From Takifugu bimaculatus (Eukaryota; Chordata; Actinopteri; Tetraodontiformes; Tetraodontidae): DNA of 64,000 nt. The notes below the pieces were generated by a model, which did no database searches, was not told where the DNA came from, and saw only the letters and a list, made by a program, of their open reading frames with translations. The stretch lies in contig CP034987.1 in NCBI GenBank assembly GCA_004026145.2, positions 1,239,958 to 1,303,957 of the forward strand, read 5' to 3'. A program made the position numbers and the translations under genes. Shown here one piece after another: positions 40,471-53,572 of the stretch; within the stretch, counting starts at the first letter, position 1, and each line of letters opens with the position of its first letter.

Positions 40471-43400
40471 GTGTATTGAATAAAAATGTGGCTCTGCGGC
40501 AGGTGAAGTCTGACTCCGCCCCCTCCACTCCACAGTTTCTCCTCGGAGACACCACCTTTCAAACGGGGCTTGAATGTCCAACATGTTTGGGATGAAGTTG
40601 CATCACAGGTAAAGGAGTCAGGTCACATGACCGTAATACCGCATATATCATATCATCATATATCATTGTAAAGAATCCAAACGCCACCATGTGTTGATGT
40701 ACTGATAATGGGGGCGGGGCTTCAGTGTTACAGTTATATTTACCTGTCAATCACAGCCTTGCAACCTGAGCGTTCCAAAGAGCTTATAAAAATCCCACTG
40801 AGCTTAAATGCTAACAGTTATTTACCAAAGCTGAGGCAAAGCACATCAGCACCTAAGCTAACGAGCTAAAACAGCTGGCTCAATGTTTATTTTGTGATAT
40901 GTGACAATGATGTTGTTGCAGTTCTTCACCTCATAACTGTGGCTAGGCAGCGCTAGCAGGTAATTGGTAAAATAACGTTCTGACACACCGGCGCGGTCGC
41001 CACGTCTGCGACATTAACGGTCGGCTGGTCGCAGCTTTGTTGGAATTGTGTGGTTGTTTCCCACGAGCCTCTGCTATAGCACTTATGACACAATCAGGAA
41101 AAAAAGGCAGAGCATCAGAAAAAAGGGCGGAGCATCAGTACCGTGGGCGGGGCCCGTCGCAGCCTCCTGGTTATGTGCGGTCGTTGATGTGTCTGCCGTG
41201 CACAGAAATGCAGAAATCAAAACAGTAACACATGTTGTCACTCTTATTGTAGCTGCTGCTTGTAATCTGGATTACATCTGGATTACATCTGGATTACGTT
41301 TGTCTTACCACAGCTGTCAGCGTTGAGCACGTGGTCGCCTTCCACTTCCTGTTCAAACTCCGCCCTGCAGACACAGAAGGATTTAAACAAAAAAACACTG
41401 GTCCAGACGCGCTGCCTCCTCCTCTCAGGGTCGTTGTCATGGGATACCGTTGCCCAGGGAGTTAGTTGACGATGTGTATCCGAAACCACTAATTAGATTA
41501 AATATTGCTGAATTCAATCTGAGGCGGAACGTGGAGGAAAGGTCAAGGTGAGCAGCGAGGCGTGCTGGTTGGCGTAATAACCATGGTCGTTAGCCCCTCT
41601 GCTCTCTGCTAGCCGTGACAGTTTTGCTAAAGAAGATTAACGAAGTTTTAACGATGTTTCACCCATTCGCGTCCACAGAGAAGCTCCTCAAAGCAACAGA
41701 TGTTGCTCCCACTACAGGTGCCCCCCTCCACCTGACGATCTGCTCTCTCTGCCCTCTTTAACTCCCTCATCACTCGTTCTCTCTCCATCCGTGCGTGTTC
41801 CTCGACCCCCCTGGTCCATTTTCACCAGTGTGGGCGGAGCTGTGGGCGGAGCTGTGGGTGAACAGCACCAAACAGAACAGGAGGAGGTCGCTGTGACAGC
41901 CGGTGGCCATAAATCCTGCTGTCGTTGGGGCACCTAAACGCCTCTTAACACACAGGATAACAGGTTGTCCCATGATGCACTGGGGCAGAGCCACATTAGC
42001 CCAGCACAAAATCTACACACAAGGTGTAACAACCGTGTTATAAACACAGGATCAATCCAGGCTGCTTCTCTCTGGACAACCCCAAGTCCTGGTCCTGGTC
42101 CTGGTCCTGGTCCTGGGCGCCACTGTGCCAAACAGTTCCTGACCCTCTGTCCTCTGTCCATCCATCATGTCTCTACACCTTTATGACCCTGAAGGAGTGA
42201 GAGAGACGCGTACCTGAAGCCTGGTGGCCTGTTGCCACATCTGCCGGTCCTCAACCAGACGCAGTAGGGGTCAGCAGAGGTCAGACACGCCCTGCAGACC
42301 AGAGGGTCGGGTTAGATGTTTGTCATCCATCTTCATCCCCCTGATGAGGGCATGACTGTGGGAAACCCCTGACTTGTGGGGACTCACCTGCGGCAGGTGC
42401 CGTGGTGGCCGCAGCGGCTCAACGGGACTCTGATGACGCAGCTGCTGAAGGCCACAAACAGGGCGTGATGGTCTTTGTCCAGCTCCAGACCGAGAACCCT
42501 GCGGTCCTCCTGACCCTGAACATCACACCTACATGCACAGAAAACAGCTTCAGAATGTCAAAAACAAGAACTTCTCCAGACAGGAGAACCAGAACATTCC
42601 GCTGAGGTTCTCACTTGGATGGGTTGTAGACATCAATGTCCTCCAGCAGCTCGGTTCCCCACGCTGTTGTTGGGATGCGTGCTGGCCAGAACCTTGAGGA
42701 TTCTGCCATCTTCAGAGCCCAGGAACATCACGGTCCGGTCCTTGGTCAGTCCAGCGGAAACATCGACCACAATCTGGGTCAGTTTGGATCTGTGAGAACC
42801 ATACCCAACGTCAGGGATGAGGGAGGAGGATCCTTCTGGATAATCCTTCACACGCATGTGTGTTTCAGTGGTACCTGCTGGAGGTCCTGGTGAAACAGGG
42901 CCGCTCGTTGACAGAGGGAACGGCCTCGTCCATCAGAGGATACGTCTTGATGAAGGTCAGCATCTCATCCGGAAACTGAACCGAAGACTTGTACTCAGCG
43001 GCGGCACCGTCACCTGCACACGTTCCGGGTCTGGAGAGCAGAGGAACCCAGAACATGGCTCAGAACGACTGCTGGCGAAGCCGGCTTCAATCCTGGTGTG
43101 AGCGAGACCCACCGTGGTTGTGGAACCAGCTCCTCAGCTACTGGGGTCCATGATAAGTCATTGGCCCGCTGTTCCTTGAACTTCCTGTTGAAGACTTTCT
43201 CAATATCATCCATGTAGAAAGCACAAACAGCTGATCCAGGAATGCTGCAGAGGCAGATTCACACGTCAGAAACATCTTCAGCGCACATCAAGAATTCACT
43301 CAAACGGATCCTCGACTCATCAAAACTGCTCCTGTAACAGCTATGATGCTGCCATGGCCGCTAACATTAGCAATGCCACGTTTACAGGCTAATGCTGAAG

Positions 43401-46065
43401 AAGTCAGTCGCTATGATGCTAAAACATCTGAGGCGATGGAAGCTAACACCTGAAAGGTCAGGCTGAGGACGGATGTTTGAACAAATATCGGCAGCGTTCC
43501 CCTTTCAGGACAACGCTAAAGCTAGCAGACAGGAAGTTGCATCTTTTAACCTGAGATAGATTTAACCTGACGGCAATGGTGGAGCGTACCTGTTAGCCTG
43601 AGTGGTGAAGACTCCGACCACAGCGGGCCTCTGGTTGATCTGCAGAACGTTGGTTAGAGACTGAAGAACATCAAAGTAGAAGAAGGAATCTCCAGGAACG
43701 GAACAATTTAGTCGAGCCTGGACAGAAACGTGATGGTCACCAAAAGCTTTTCCAGGGTTAAATCAGAGAAACGTGGAGTCACCTTTAAAAACGAGGTCCA
43801 GTATCTGTCCAGAACTCTGGGAGAACCTCCGTTATCGTTCTTGCAGACTCGAGCGACTCGAGAAAACACCACCTGGGGAGAGAACGATGCGTCTGAGTGT
43901 TGCTGTCACAGAGGTGATTGAGGCGGTGGAACGTGGGTCCGGTACCTTGCCCAGCGCGGTGTACTCCGCCGCCATCTCGCTCAGGAAGAAGTACACGTAG
44001 TTCCCGTAGTCGATGGCGTGCAGGAAGTGAGGCTCTGGAATATTAAAACACTTTTAATTACATCATCGTTAATCTGAGCATTCACCTGTGAGGCTGCGGT
44101 GGGAGGAGCCAACCAAGCGGCGCTATAGATGTGTCTCTATTAGCGCTCCTGGACGCCCCCGCTAAGGTCACCGACCTCGCAGCCACTTGGAGTCGTACTT
44201 GACGGTCCTCAGGACCGGGCGGCCGTCGCCCAGACTTCTATAAATGACGGCGTCGCTGGCCAGGAAGTCCGTCATGGTGGCCGAGTAAAAATCTCCACCT
44301 GAGAAACGACAACATCCCGTTTAAGCTGCCAGATCCCGACCCATCAGCTGGAGGTCACGTGTGAAAGTTCTGGCTTCTCCAACGAGGTTCTGGCTTTGTC
44401 GCTCGTCGTTGTTTCTGACCAGACTCACCGGCGAACAGACCCACGTTGGACTGACCCGACTCGAACGGACATCGAGCCTGACCCACCAGCTCCTCCCCGA
44501 CCTGCTCCAGTGACACCATCTAAAAGACGGAGCAGAAGGCCAGCGGAGGTCAGGTCAAAGGTCAAAGGTCACCCTTTTAGTTTAAAGTCTTTTCAATCCA
44601 CCTTGTAATTCCTGCAGGTGGGGTTGAAGGCGTTTGTTCCGCAGGCGAACAGCGTCTCGTCGTCCCGAGGAACCAAAACCTTGATGTAGTTGTAGCACTC
44701 GTCCTGGAAAGCAACCAGAGTCAGTCTGTGCACGTTTGCAACATCGGCGCCGCTCCGTTAACACGGACTCACGCTGTTCTTCCCGCGGACCAGACACTTG
44801 TTCACGTCTTTGGAACGCCACGTTAGCTTCTGGAACACAGGAAATGATGTGATCGCAGCAAACATCAGCGCGCGGCAGCCAGAGGTCAAAGGTCAGGACG
44901 TAGGCGTGGACCTCCCTCTGCTCTCAGCAGCTGATTGGCCACACACACGTCTACACACACTCTGAAGAACTGACAGGAGAACCACTACCAGGAGCAGTGA
45001 CCTCTGACCCTGTGGCTTTGATGCCACTACCATCAAAGGTGAGATGTCCTGCATGGCATCTGTCAGATGAACCTCTGTATCGTACAGAGAACGTGAGGTT
45101 CTTCAGCCTCGATGGGCTGATCACAGGTCAGCTGATCACAGGTCAGCTGATCACAGGTCAGCTGATCACCGGGTTCTACTCACCAGCTGAGGGACAAACT
45201 GTTCTGAGGCTGTCGTCAGATTTACGGCAAACACGTGATCCCTGCAGAGAAACAACGTAAAATAACCCAATTGTGACAGAGAAGCTGTGTGTTTATACAC
45301 AGATTAATCACGTTATGCTTAAAATTAAACGTTGGCATCGCATCTGAATGTGCACCCAGTTTATGTGCAACAGAGAAAACTGCAGGGCGACAGGAAGACC
45401 TCCTCCTCCTCAACACTAGGTGGCGATATGAGTCTTTTCAGCAGGTGAATACGGCCTCTTTCATGTTGTCACATCACTAACAACTGGGAGGAGCGACCTC
45501 TGACCTCAGAGAGCTGATCCCGTGTTGGGGGCGGAGCCTTCGTTCAGTGGAGTTTGAGTTTGGGTCGGATTGGAGAAGTAATTCATGAACTGGAGTGTCA
45601 TGTGAATGTAGTGTGTGTGTGTGTGTGTGTATGTGTGTATGTGTGTATGTGTGTATGTGTGTGTGTGTGCTGACCTGGCAGCAATATACAGCATGTGGTT
45701 GATGCGTATCATCCTCTGGAAGTCCAGACCCAGTCTCAGTGTGTTGTTGTCCTGAAGTAAACCTTGAAAACTTGGAAAGAGCCTTGACTCTGCAAAGAAA
45801 AGGGGTAAAAACTGGTATAAACAAGTATAAATGGTTTTAAACAAGCGTAAACTGGTATAAACGGGTAAAAATGGGTAGAAACCGCGACCTTGACCGACCT
45901 CAGGAGCTGGTAATCATCATAAAACTCACGCTCTGAGTCCACCACGCTGGTCGGCTCCAGGTCTTTGGGAAACAGTGTCGAGGCCGTCGTGGATGAGAGA
46001 CACCAGCCGAGGAAGAGCCACAGCCGTGCCGGTTGCCATGGCAACAGCCTGTGGCTCAGGCCCAT
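37916..46065 (-). CDS. class 6 transmembrane semaphorin, SEMA6D-like
   Basis: Axon-guidance ligand or receptor at the cell surface that acts with plexins. Nineteen coding exons on the minus strand: 46065-45930, 45789-45675, 45241-45184, 44829-44773, 44703-44602, 44519-44429, 44298-44176, 44034-43946, 43872-43783, 43717-43590, 43244-43113, 43030-42875, 42789-42615, 42528-42388, 42291-42214, 41364-41309, 39614-39364, 39288-39157, 39067-37916. The order is signal peptide, sema domain (CGTNAFNPTCRNYK, ARLNCSVPGDSFFYFDVLQS, SIPGSAVCAF, PLMDEAVPS), PSI domain (DPYCVW), membrane span (YTLLIACVLVAFSLGAILS) and a long cytoplasmic tail with SGLPTPDSTPK and a C-terminal SLKPKVPPKP motif. These motifs are closest to SEMA6D as I recall it; SEMA6C or a fish-specific copy cannot be excluded. 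There is one frame break: the exon 42789-42615 is one base too long, in a four-G run at 42657-42660, and LLEDIDVYNPSK follows in the shifted frame. Near 38670-38740 a 15-base repeat encodes QQPLP units. About 1086 residues. Confidence 0.93.
39785..40030. other. purine-rich part of semaphorin intron
   Basis: Within the 1.7-kb intron between exons 41364-41309 and 39614-39364. The plus strand here is rich in 'gagga' and 'gagaga'. Frames across it are biased in composition and not conserved. Confidence 0.5.
40379..40467. repeat. (CA)n microsatellite, about 88 bp
   Basis: Perfect CA tract inside the largest semaphorin intron. It is one of the longest in the window. Confidence 0.96.
45116..45170. 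repeat. 15-bp tandem repeat in semaphorin intron
   Basis: Three and a half copies of 'gctgatcacaggtca', ending 14 bases from the 3' edge of the exon 45241-45184. On the gene's strand it therefore sits just inside the intron after the donor. Confidence 0.85.
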
Positions 46066-47389
46066 TATGAAGGGGGGGTCCTGGTGATGTCAGCAGGTCA
46101 TCTGGTCGTTGGCTGGGGGGGAAACAGAGAGAAACACGTCTGTTTTCACCCTCAACTGGCACATTTAGGCCACGCCTCCACGCCGTGGTTTGGTTCTGAT
46201 GGGTTCTGTGCTCATCAGAGGTGAAGTTCTGAGCTGTGCCGAACATCGAACCTTCTCTCACACACAGACGCAGCTCGAGTCATTAAAATAATAAAGATGC
46301 TCTTTTCAGTTTTTACCCAGCATCCTTTGCTGCGTTAGCATTGATGCTCTACGCTAACATTGCTTCAGTAAATGAAGGAAGGAGGAAGTGGTTATGGCAA
46401 CAGGAAGAAGAGGGCCCCATTACGTCCCAGCTTCCTGTGCTTTTCAGTGAAAACCTGAAAAGTCCTGAATCCTCAGCAGATGTTTCAGCTCGTCAGCATC
46501 TTTTCACAAAAACTGAAGTTGCAGCACAAAAACACGTGATGTTTTATCTTCTGTCAAAGCTTCTTAGGATCCCTTCAAAGAATTCTACCGTTGCAGCTGC
46601 TTGTCTAACTCCCTGTGTGTATTTAGCAACTCAGTTTAATGTGAATACAGATAAAGAAAACCTGAACTGGAAAATCAGGTGTTGATGGGGCAGTTAGCAT
46701 GTTCGGCTAAGCTAACCTGCGAACAGCAGAGGAAAACTTAGCAGAAACTTACAGTGAAAGAATCAAGTGCAACAGGTGAGGAGGTGAGCCTGTAGACAGG
46801 AAGTGCTCGCAGCCTCCCAGGAAGTAAACAGGAATATTGGAGGTGGGGCGGACCCCCTCAGAGGTTCCTGGAATAATAAAATAACCACATAAATGAAGCT
46901 GCCGCGTGTTGTCCATAAAAAAAAAACTACAAAAACCATCAAATACAGAAGATCATTTGGAAAATATGGATGAATGATGGATGGTTGAGGGATGGATGAG
47001 AAGAATTTCTGTGAGGAGGACGTGGCAGTTCACCTCTCCTGTCGCTAATGGCAACCACTAAAGAATAAGCCAATTAAAGTTGACAGCTCATCAAAGTCGG
47101 GCAGCTGAGGATTGTGGGGGAATCGGAGGAAACTGCCACTCAGAGTGATTAAATATAGACACAAACATGTTTGATCATCTGACAATAATGTGAGCTAATC
47201 TGGTCACTTGGATCGGGGGCGGGGGGGGGGGGGGGTCACACGTGTGATTCAACAACACCACAGAAGAAGAGGAGAGCACGCTAGAACAAACCAAAAAATC
47301 ATCAGAAATGAAAATCTGCTGCTTCAGAACAACTCTTCTAACACACACACACTCACACACACACACACACACACACACAGGTTTCTATG

Positions 47390-47705
47390 GAGACAAGTGG
47401 GACTGAAAGTGGAACAGCGGAACGTTCTAGTAAAAGACTGTTTGACAGAGAAGAGTTCCAGGAAGAGACGGGAGCTGCTGCTAGTGACTGGGTGGTCACC
47501 TGAGAGTCGACCACCCGGATCATTAGCATGCAAATGGTCCACAGGGGCTATATATTTTCAAGCTCTCTCCCCAGCGATTTCAGAACTGAAGAAGCCTTCT
47601 GGATAGAAGGCGAAACGTCTTCAAGAGAAGAAGCCCAGTCCAGTTGACAGAGAAAACTACCTTGGATACAATGACCTGGATGACTGAGAATTTACACAGA
47701 CAACC
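47390..47705 (+). mobile_element. teleost retroelement-like 3' fragment
   Basis: Contains 'cagaactgaagaagccttct', then 'ggcgaaacgtcttcaagaga', 'cccagtccagttgacag' and 'ctaccttggata...gacctggatgactgag'. I recognise this order of phrases as a recurrent interspersed repeat in fish genomes but cannot name the family. No reverse transcriptase or transposase frame is present, so this is a short dead fragment. Confidence 0.55.
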
Positions 47706-48176
47706 TTTGGAGACGTTTGTGCTACACGTATGTTGCTGCACAGACGTGTCACAGTCAGACATACAAGGAGGGTCAGAGAAATCTGCCTCATGGTCTGGGT
47801 TCCTCCTGGGGCTCCAGGTTCCTCCATGGGGCTCCAGGTTCCTCCAGGGGTTCCTGGTTCCTCACCAACAACCGCAGACAGGTGAAGTTACCCACAGATT
47901 GACCGTCTGACCTCCAAATATGGCAGTGCAACCTACGTCAAGACAATAAAGTATTCTTTGCTTAGGTCAGAGTTTCAGCTGTGGCGTCTGTATCATCACA
48001 CCACCGAGAGCCAATCAAAAGGCTGAGCTCATGCTCAGCATACCGGGATACTGCGGTTGCCATGTCAACCAAAAGACAAGAATAAGGACGGAAGGAGAGT
48101 AAAGAAAGGAGGATGAAGGAATGATTAAAGGCTGAGACAGATGAGACGACGACACTCAGACTGAACCTGCTGGAAG

Positions 48177-48178
<2 letters not shown>

Positions 48179-48256
<78 letters not shown>
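48179..48256. repeat. (CA)n microsatellite, about 78 bp
   Basis: Perfect CA tract. Its reverse strand gives spurious Val-Cys frames. Confidence 0.96.
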
Positions 48257-48259
<3 letters not shown>

Positions 48260-50223
48260 GGTTAATCTCCTCTGTGGGATTAGTGCATCACTGCAGACCC
48301 TCAAGAGAACATCCACAAACCTCTAGACACACACACACACTCTTGTGTTTCAATATTTGTGAGGACTTTTGCAGACAGACAGACTCCACCCCCAGCTCCT
48401 GACCCCTGACCCCTGACCCCGTGACCTTGCTCTAACCCAACTCTGATTAAAGGCCTCGCACACGTTGTGAGGACCAGACTGAAGGTCCTCACTTTGCTGC
48501 TCAGATGTGTGTTTTGTGGCAGCAGCTTATAGACCAGAACAATGTTAAAGACACTTAAAAGGTTAAATGTTTATGGTTGACCAGGTTTGAGGGTAAATGA
48601 ACAATATTGTTCTGGTTAACTTGGTCAGTGGAGCCACGTCAGTGGTGGGACGGTTCCACGTTCTAGCGCCTTCCACGACCAACCTTCAGGACAAATAGAT
48701 GCTAATTATAAACATAGGTCAGAGAGTCAGAAGCGCACACACGCACACGCGCACGCACACGCGCGCGCACACACACACACACGCGTGTGATAAGTTGGAA
48801 TGTTCTCCCCTAGTCTTGATAAACTTTCCCAGCATTCCTCAGTGATGAACACTGAACTTTCTCACACAAACCCCCAAATTCACAAGAGTCAAGAAGAAGA
48901 GAAGAAAAATCTGAATCTGAGACAAAAGATCAACTTTGATGATGTCAACAGGAAGAGGGGACGTTTCCCTGAGGGACGATCATGAGGATTGTTGGACTTG
49001 TTCCATGTAATCCATCACTAAATTAGCTGATGCTAACATGCTAATGCCCTCGTGTTCTGGAAAAGGAAACTGGTTCTTTGTTAATTCAAAACAAAAAGCA
49101 GAAGGTAAAAATCACCTGAGGTTACTGGTTTTACAGCAACCTGAATAAATGCCGGTTATGAGCCGACGCTGAGCTGCAGGGACGGTGCGGCGCCACAGAG
49201 GAAGTGTGGCGTTGACCTAAATATGACATCTTTATGGAGGTTCTATCTCCTGCAGACGGATGGAACACATTCACCACTTTCACGTCTGAGTCAGGCAGGA
49301 AACGCCGCCCTGGGACGGCAGACTGAGAAGACGGATAGAGGAGATGCGGATGGAGGGATGGAGGTAAGTCTGGGAGGCGATCTCAGGTGTGTGATGAGTG
49401 ATTCAGGTTTATCGCTCATCTAAAAAGTGCACTTAAACACACCATGTGTGTCTGTGGGAGGGATGGTGCTCATGCTAATGCTAACAGTAGCAGATGTCCT
49501 TGTACATTGTTCCATCCTTCATTAGACAACCTTAATTTTTGTCATCCATCTTTGTTTAGGTCAACAAATATCCATCTTTGTCCTGCTAGCGTGCTCTTCT
49601 ACAGGAAGTGGGCGGCAGCCATCTTTGCTGGGTCCCCAGTGTGATGGTGGAAACTCAGGTCTGATTTTATCTCTAAAACCTTAAAAGTAGAATGTCAATG
49701 TGAACATCAGACCTATAGCGTTTCCTCAGCTGATCTCAGACATGTCATGTGACCTCGGGCGCCTTCAGCAGGCCTCAGATCAGATAATCTTTCCTACCCT
49801 TAATCCCTGGGCAGAGGGGTGGGGGCAGGGGCCATGAGGGCGGGGTCGTATGAGTGGGTGGAGCCAGAGGGGCGGGGCTGGTCATATGTGGGTGCAGCTG
49901 AGGGACCCTCAATCTGTCTGCGGTGATGACATCATCACAGACACCCACGCAGGAGCCGACCTGTGATCAGTTCCTCTTCCTGTAGTGGAGCTTTTATTCG
50001 TTTATCACGAGAAGCTGAAGATGAGGCGTCACGGACGCAGGGAAAAAGGATCAATATTGAGTTTCAGTAACGTCTGCCGGACCTGGAGCTGTCCCACATC
50101 TGGACGCCATCAATAGTCAATGATGCGTTATTGGAAACAGGAAAAGATCAATCAGTTCTCATTTCTGTTGTCAGACATTCTTTCTAAAGGCTGCAGCTCA
50201 GAGATAATCAGATTACAGCAGGC

Positions 50224-50226
<3 letters not shown>

Positions 50227-50309
<83 letters not shown>
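50227..50309. repeat. (TG)n microsatellite, about 83 bp
   Basis: Perfect TG tract on the plus strand. Confidence 0.96.
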
Positions 50310-50310
<1 letters not shown>

Positions 50311-51179
50311 GGGGTCTGTATCAGAGATTAGCAGATTGGATTTAAACTCGGGGTTAGGGGCATCAAAATGCTGCCTCACTTTTCACCAGGGCTGCTGTCA
50401 CCATGGCAACCTGGTCTGTGTGATTACCCCGACCTCGCTGGCCAATCAGATCACTGGAGACGTGCGGTCATAATTCCTCACAGTCTTCATCGTCTTTCAG
50501 GCTAAATCGGGTTTATTTCCCAGGTGGGGGCGTTCAGCCTCCATCAGGTCCAGACAACAGGCGAGAGCAGCTGCTCATATCATTCCGAAGGTGTAAATTG
50601 CTTTTTTATCTAAACTTTAATCTGGAGGAAAAGAGGTTGTAGATGAGCTGAAGATTGGCAGATAGCCTCAAAACAAAAAAACAGGTTCGCTGGGATCCAT
50701 CAGCCGACCGAGGAGCAGCAAGAAGTGACCGAAATATCAGCTGAAGAACAAACACGTTTCTCCTGAAGGTTTTTACAGCTCAAGACATGAAGCAGCAGGT
50801 TTGGGGAGACCTCCCCAACGTCCAGAAACAACAGGAAGTGGAGCTGAAGCCACTTCCTGTTACTGAACACAGACCTCCTGACCGTTAGGGCAAAACTACT
50901 GAAACAACATCGCTACGTAAAAACATCCCATAATCTCCAACCACCACGGAAACATGAACGATTGATCGCAGCTCGTCAGGATTACGAGCTCACTCAGCAC
51001 TAACGAGCTAATAATCGCACATTAGCAGCAGGTATGTTGCCATGACAACAGAGTGACTCCAGGACAACACAGCATTTCGCCTGTAGGTATATAACAACCT
51101 CATACTGAGGAGAGGCCATGCACGTACACACTGGCGACGTGCACACCCACGCATACACACCATAACGAGGATGACTCAC

Positions 51180-51244
51180 CTGGATGAGACGGTCCAATCA
51201 GGAGAGGCCTGGCGGGGAGGAGACGGCGTCCTGGGATCATCGGC
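51180..51244 (-). other. possible 5' untranslated exon of the semaphorin
   Basis: On the minus strand a 65-base segment is bounded by a strong acceptor (cctccccacag) and a strong donor (ccag|gtgagtca). It contains no useful long frame. Its strand and position, 5 kb upstream of the semaphorin start codon, fit a 5' untranslated exon. Support is splice signals only. Confidence 0.35.
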
Positions 51245-52497
51245 CTGTGGGGAGGAGGAGTGGACGTGAGTAATGTGAGCTCGGCAGGCGCCACTTTCCT
51301 CTGAATCCAGGTGCATGATGGGAACAGAAAAGAGCAACTGGCTGATTTCAGGTCTTTGATTCTGAAAATCCAGCCCGTTCAGGTTCCTGTTGCTGCTGCG
51401 CCTCAGAAACAGGAGCTAGTGGCTAGAGGCTAGCACAAACACGAGGAACCATCATGGCGGCTCTGCTTCCCGCTGCTGGTCAGAGGTGAACCAGTGGAAG
51501 CATGCTAGAAGACCAGTTAGCTTTAGCATCAGTCTGCTGGTTGGCTACGATTAGATCAACACGAGTCATGTGACTCCTGATAAGTGAGTTTTTGTTGTTT
51601 ATTTAGCGACACAGTTAGCATCATCACACTGAAGGGATGGTTTATTTAAGAACGAGAGCTGGGAATGTTAGCTTTACGTTAGCGGTTCAGCCCCTCACAC
51701 CCCCCTCAGAAAGCTCACCTTCATTAATAATCATCAGTAATCAGCTCCGATTATTGGTGATTATTCTTAAGAACTGCGAAAACAAATGTTTTTTTGTTTT
51801 CTGTAAAAGAAGAAAATAAAGCAGGCTAATCGGCTGATTAGCACAGAAGATTAGCCTGAAGAATCCACACATTGTTCTGTGTGTGCTAACGTGGTCAGAA
51901 ATATGCAGATGTTCTGAAGCAGAAGCTCAGACCTGCTGGTGGACCAACAACGTCCTGGCAGCGTGGAACACCTGACCACACCTGGTGACTGTCCTCTGTG
52001 TCTCTGACCAATCAGAGAGGAGGGATTGAAATGACAACCTTCAGGTTACCGGTGGGATAATCTGAGGGTTCGCTGGGTTTTAACTCCTCCTCAGCTGCTG
52101 CACTTCCTGAAACGTTCCCGTCTCCACGGTAATCTGGAGCGGTGTGGGCGCCACATCAACACTGAAGCTGAGCCAGGACCCGTTTCAGAGCTCCAGGAGA
52201 ACCGATCAGAACGATCACACAACGGAACCAGTGACAGAAGCGTTGGAGCTGACGGAGGACGGATCCATCAGTTCTGATCGATCGGCAGCCTCGAGACCTC
52301 CAACGCACAGGAAGTGAAGCTACGCTGCAGACGCTGCCAGAACCAGAACCTCAAAGACCTTAAACACGCACGCACACACAGAGCCTGAGAACTTCCTGTT
52401 GATTCTATGAGGTTCCATCAACAAAAACAGTGTGTGTGTGAGAGTTTTACTAGAAAAATATGACATTTTAGAATTAGTCCTCATAAAGAAATAAGTT

Positions 52498-52558
<61 letters not shown>

Positions 52559-52867
52559 TCTTCCAGTGAGAATGCAGACGTAGAATGACACCATCTGTTA
52601 GAGCCGCTTGTTTTACTGGTGTGGGCGACCATCATCTACTGGTTTGTGACGGGTGTTTTTCTTGTTTTCCATCCTTCCATCCTTCTAACTTTCCATCCTT
52701 CTAACCTTCCATCCTTTACTTCTTTCCTTCTTCTTCTCTCAGCTGGATTAAACCTAAACCATCATCCTGTTTGTTCAGGATCAATGAAGCTGACTGGAAA
52801 TCAATGACTGATGCCATTGAGTATTTACCTCAGGCACACCTTTTGTTATTGTATTTGACCTTCAAGA

Positions 52868-52931
<64 letters not shown>

Positions 52932-53056
52932 GCTGTCTTGGCTGCAGCTGATGATTCCTGCCCCCCTTTATCACCACCCACCCAGCAGGGGCTCCCAGGT
53001 GTTGTGTTCTAACGCACATGGGAAATGTCATCAAAGCATTTCTGATTCTTCTTTCA

Positions 53057-53096
<40 letters not shown>

Positions 53097-53522
53097 GCGT
53101 GTTTCAATAAAACTCACGGTCTGTCCTGCAGGGGCAGACGAGGGCAACCCTTCGCCTCCATCAACTCAGACGATTGATTTGAGATGATTGATCAGATCAA
53201 ACCCTGGGTGGATGCACCGATGACCTCACAATGACCTCACCCATGGCCTCACGATGACCTCACCGATGGCCTCACGATGACCTCACCGATGGCCTCACGC
53301 AGCTGTGTCAGGGTGCCAACAGTTCTTAAAGGTTCACGTGAGGCATCAGTGACTCCGCCCCCAAACAGCCTCGGCGCCACAGCAGCAGCAAACGTTAATG
53401 GTCAGTAATATGAGGTCGACCTTCAGACACAACGACCTCGTTCATGTGTGTGATTTACCAGCAGACGACCAGCGACACACACCAGAGAAAGGAATTAAGA
53501 AAGGTTGTTACCAGAGACGGGA

Positions 53523-53572
<50 letters not shown>

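Larger units (their letters stand above)
46066..51179. other. non-coding stretch upstream of the semaphorin start codon
   Basis: Probably a large first intron of the minus-strand semaphorin. It holds a G run at about 47217-47235, CA tracts at about 47341-47379 and 48179-48256, an alternating purine-pyrimidine (ACGC/GC) tract at 48736-48785, a TG tract at 50227-50309 and a retroelement-like copy at 47390-47705. No coding exon recognised. Confidence 0.5.

Noticed and set aside
40328..40584. Val-Cys repeat frames, and similar ones at the other CA/TG tracts
   Set aside because: Translations of (CA)n microsatellites.
41712..41933. 73-codon minus-strand frame in the large semaphorin intron, considered as an extra exon
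   Set aside because: No similarity to semaphorin linker regions, no clean splice sites in phase, and the exons on either side already join in phase.
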